From NCBI GenBank assembly GCA_964036155.1, contig OZ038423.1, forward strand, positions 14,461,249-14,525,248: a stretch of DNA of 64,000 nucleotides, written 5' to 3'. Below, piece by piece: positions 62,101 through 64,000 of this stretch. Position 1 is the first letter of the stretch, and each line of letters opens with the position of its first letter. The position numbers were made by a program, and so were the translations under genes. The notes under the pieces are model-generated. The model saw only the letters and a program-made list of their open reading frames with translations, had not been told where the DNA came from and ran no database searches. This stretch comes from Diploscapter coronatus. Lineage: Eukaryota; Nematoda; Chromadorea; Rhabditida; Rhabditidae.

Positions 62101-63438
62101 TCCCAGAGTAAATATTTTCTTAGATGATAGATTTCATAATCTATCTTTACCCTTTACCATTTGATCTCGCATTTCTTGATGCTATTAATTCAAAGTCCGT
62201 AGTGAATGCTAAGCGCGACAAGATTGATTGCGGTGGTCAGCAGAGGCCAGTTAGTCGTCGTTTACCTTCCAAATCGCATCATCACGGCTGTTTTCTCACA
62301 TCGAAGCATATTTCCATCCCCTCTCCCCTCCTCTGCCCCTATCTCTATCATCTAACCAATGTGATGATCGATTCGACCCCTTATTACATGATTCTCATTC
62401 CCAAACGTGTGACTGCTTAGTTACCTGTAACTGAAACGCTCCCGAAATTGCGGGTACATTCAAACATACTGTCAAACGAGAGAAAAACGCCTGTAAGAAC
62501 ATGTCGAATTCTAGACCGAAATGATTTTTTTTTCAAATATCATGTTATTGATGATTATTCTGACACTTCTTGAAATTTGGCCATATGAAAGATTAATGAT
62601 ATGCTCAGGGAGAGGTTTGGGTGCGGTATCTTCTTTTTGCACCGTCTATTCAGTGCTGCAAATGATGAAAGGCAAGATCATGTAAACATGTAAATAATCC
62701 AGATGCTTTTCAAATTCCATTCAAATGTTCATAAATCGAGAAGTTGAAATCGTGATCGGTGTGCTTTTCAAATCATTCGTTTTTCAATCATTTCACTTTT
62801 CCAACTGGCTTTCAACCTAGAGATGGATCACCATCACTTTAATATCTCCCACCATATCTATCGATTTTTAACTGAAAGTCTTGCTTCGTTTTCTCTATAA
62901 TGAATGAAGTTCGTAGTAGAGGTGCATGTGGAAGTTTCAGTTTCAGTTCTGCGAAGTACTCCTATTTTCATTGCGGTTTAGTACTTCTGATATCATCACT
63001 TCAGTACCTTTTCAATTCAGTTCCTTCATTTTTGATAATTTTACAAAATCTCTTTTTTTTAATAAAATAAAGCTGTCAATGACTGAACACGGTAACAATT
63101 TGTTGCTTGCCTACGAAACAATATGCTTTGTGGATACAAAATAGTGCATAAATGTTATAAAAACCTGACTCATTACGGTCGCTTAATCAATCATTTTCAC
63201 TTACTCTCAATCGTTCTATTGATGTCAGTTTGGCTAGTTATGAGGGCGTAGGAAAGCAAAAACGTCAAGATGTTAAAATGTCGAAATTCGAAATCGAAAT
63301 GTGTAATAACGAATTCTGTCGCCATACTTATGTAGTTCATGTCAGTCCTACTAAGTTCGACATGCCATTTCGATATCAAATTTACACCTTGTCTACTTTC
63401 AGACTTATGATAGTTTCATTCCAGACGTAATTACATAG
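59148..63438. other. Long intergenic region, probable 5' region of the MH2 gene; contains one inverted repeat
   Basis: 59148-60600 is richer in GC and, on the plus strand, in GAGA/AAGA words, with CTTCC repeats near 60112; this looks like promoter or 5' UTR of the minus-strand gene. Open frames at 60221-60604 and 62124-62420 show no domain, and their composition differs from real exons here. From 61562 a long inverted repeat follows, listed separately. Nothing else is supported up to the membrane-protein gene at 63439. Confidence 0.5.
61562..61830. repeat. MITE-like 269-bp inverted repeat
   Basis: The outer arms pair TATTCAGCGAAAACTCTTTTC with GAAAGAGCTGTCGCTGAGTA, diverged by substitutions. 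Further in, CAAAAATCG (61651) pairs with CGATTTTTG (61726), and the core GACATAAACCC (61671) pairs with GGGTTTATGTC ending at 61714 around GATCCCTAGG. A small perfect hairpin AACAGTCG / CGACTGTT sits in the left arm. The whole is non-coding. Ends and size suggest an old non-autonomous DNA element, unrelated in sequence to the one at 13581. Confidence 0.6.
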
Positions 63439-63887
63439 ATGGGACTAGTTAGGTGCCTAGCTTTAATCGCGTATGTCGTCGCGGACGTTACAATTCCTAT
63501 CGTAGCCGTTCTACTATTCCAACCTGCTTTCGATGTCAACACAGCGTTAGCTAAACTTGATCCGAACCTCTACACATTTTCTAAAGGAGTTCTCGATTTG
63601 GTAGCACTATCATTTATTCGGTAATCGATTTCAGAGTAAACTTGAAATGAACCTATGTGTTGTTCAGACTGACCATTCTTCTTGCTGGGTTCTTCCTGCA
63701 GAAATGTGGAATATTTTCGCCAGGTCCGAAATGTCGAAGGCTGGTGATCGTCATGGGAATTTTCCTGTATGCATTTGCGACTGGGAAGCTTCTGGCCGTG
63801 GCAGAGAAGGAGGACCAGGAAGTTGCGATGTGGATTCTCGTCTGCTGGAATCTTGCAGCCAGCATGCTTCATCCGATCGTCTTTTCG
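63439..63887 (+). CDS. N-terminal exons of a multipass membrane protein, possibly a HAF/TAP-like half ABC transporter (partial)
   Basis: Two exons (63439-63620 and 63668-63887) read through a canonical 47-nt intron and end at a GT donor in phase 0, so the gene continues past the window. The 134 residues hold four or five hydrophobic segments: LALIAYVVADVTIPIVAVLL, LVALSFIRLTILLAGFFL, LVIVMGIFLYAFATGKLLAV and AMWILVCWNLAASMLHPIVF, with charged loops between. The layout recalls the TMD0 region of nematode HAF and vertebrate TAP/ABCB9 half transporters, but there is no ATP-binding domain within view, and other polytopic proteins could fit. The gene as multipass membrane protein is secure; the family is a guess. 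Confidence 0.65.
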
Positions 63888-64000
63888 GTAAGGTTTTCAG
63901 CAAGGGTGCTCAAGATTCGGTATTTCTGGGGAGGGAATTGACAGGGAACAAGATTATGTTTATTTTGTGTACCCCTGTTATTTTTAGTCCGTTGTTTAAA

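Noticed and set aside
63653..63872. Minus-strand open frames over the last gene
   Set aside because: Shadows of the plus-strand membrane-protein exon, which has proper splice sites and regular hydrophobic segments.

Overview
This window is nematode genomic DNA, most likely from a free-living rhabditid-type worm. Genes are compact and rich in introns, many of them only 40-50 nt long with T-rich acceptors ending TTTCAG or TTTTAG. The gene content also points there: a LIN-12/GLP-1-type Notch, an OAC acyltransferase, a GT92 glycosyltransferase, a MEC-2/UNC-1-type stomatin, an astacin, C6-domain proteins and nematode sulfotransferases. There are no operons, CRISPR arrays or recognisable RNA genes. 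I rebuilt the genes exon by exon; for nearly all of them the exon lengths and splice phases close exactly.

Layout. 1-8317 (+): Notch receptor, 5' end outside the window. 9742-13544 (+): OAC-type membrane acyltransferase, with one long inverted repeat in an intron and a second just past its stop codon. 15875-18628 (+): GT92 glycosyltransferase. 18772-19456 (-): secreted T4-phage-type (GH24) lysozyme. 19875-23056 (-): stomatin, with possible extra 5' exons up to 24651. 27418-33319 (+): a catalytically dead astacin followed by EGF-like, CUB and three tandem C6 domains. 33814-36222 (-): matrix metalloproteinase with a Gly/Ser/Phe tail and no hemopexin. About 37540-38400 (+): single C6-domain secreted protein. 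39342-39800 (+): short secreted Gly/Trp/Arg-rich peptide. 40486-42639 (-): zinc alcohol dehydrogenase. 43060-44877 (-) and 45075-47003 (+): a head-to-head pair of Golgi-type sulfotransferases. 48154-59147 (-): a 968-residue protein with an MH2 domain but no MH1, resembling the arthropod/nematode Expansion-type atypical Smads. 63439-63887 (+): first exons of a multipass membrane protein.

Functional themes. Many products act at or outside the cell surface: Notch signalling, matrix proteolysis and its pseudoenzyme relative, C6 proteins, sulfation and glycosylation, lysozyme and a putative antimicrobial peptide. The most unusual items are the pseudo-astacin/C6 fusion with its intragenic triplication, the phage-type lysozyme, the MH2-only Smad relative, a cluster of non-canonical introns (three GC-AG, plus two whose best acceptor is not AG) and three long inverted-repeat elements.
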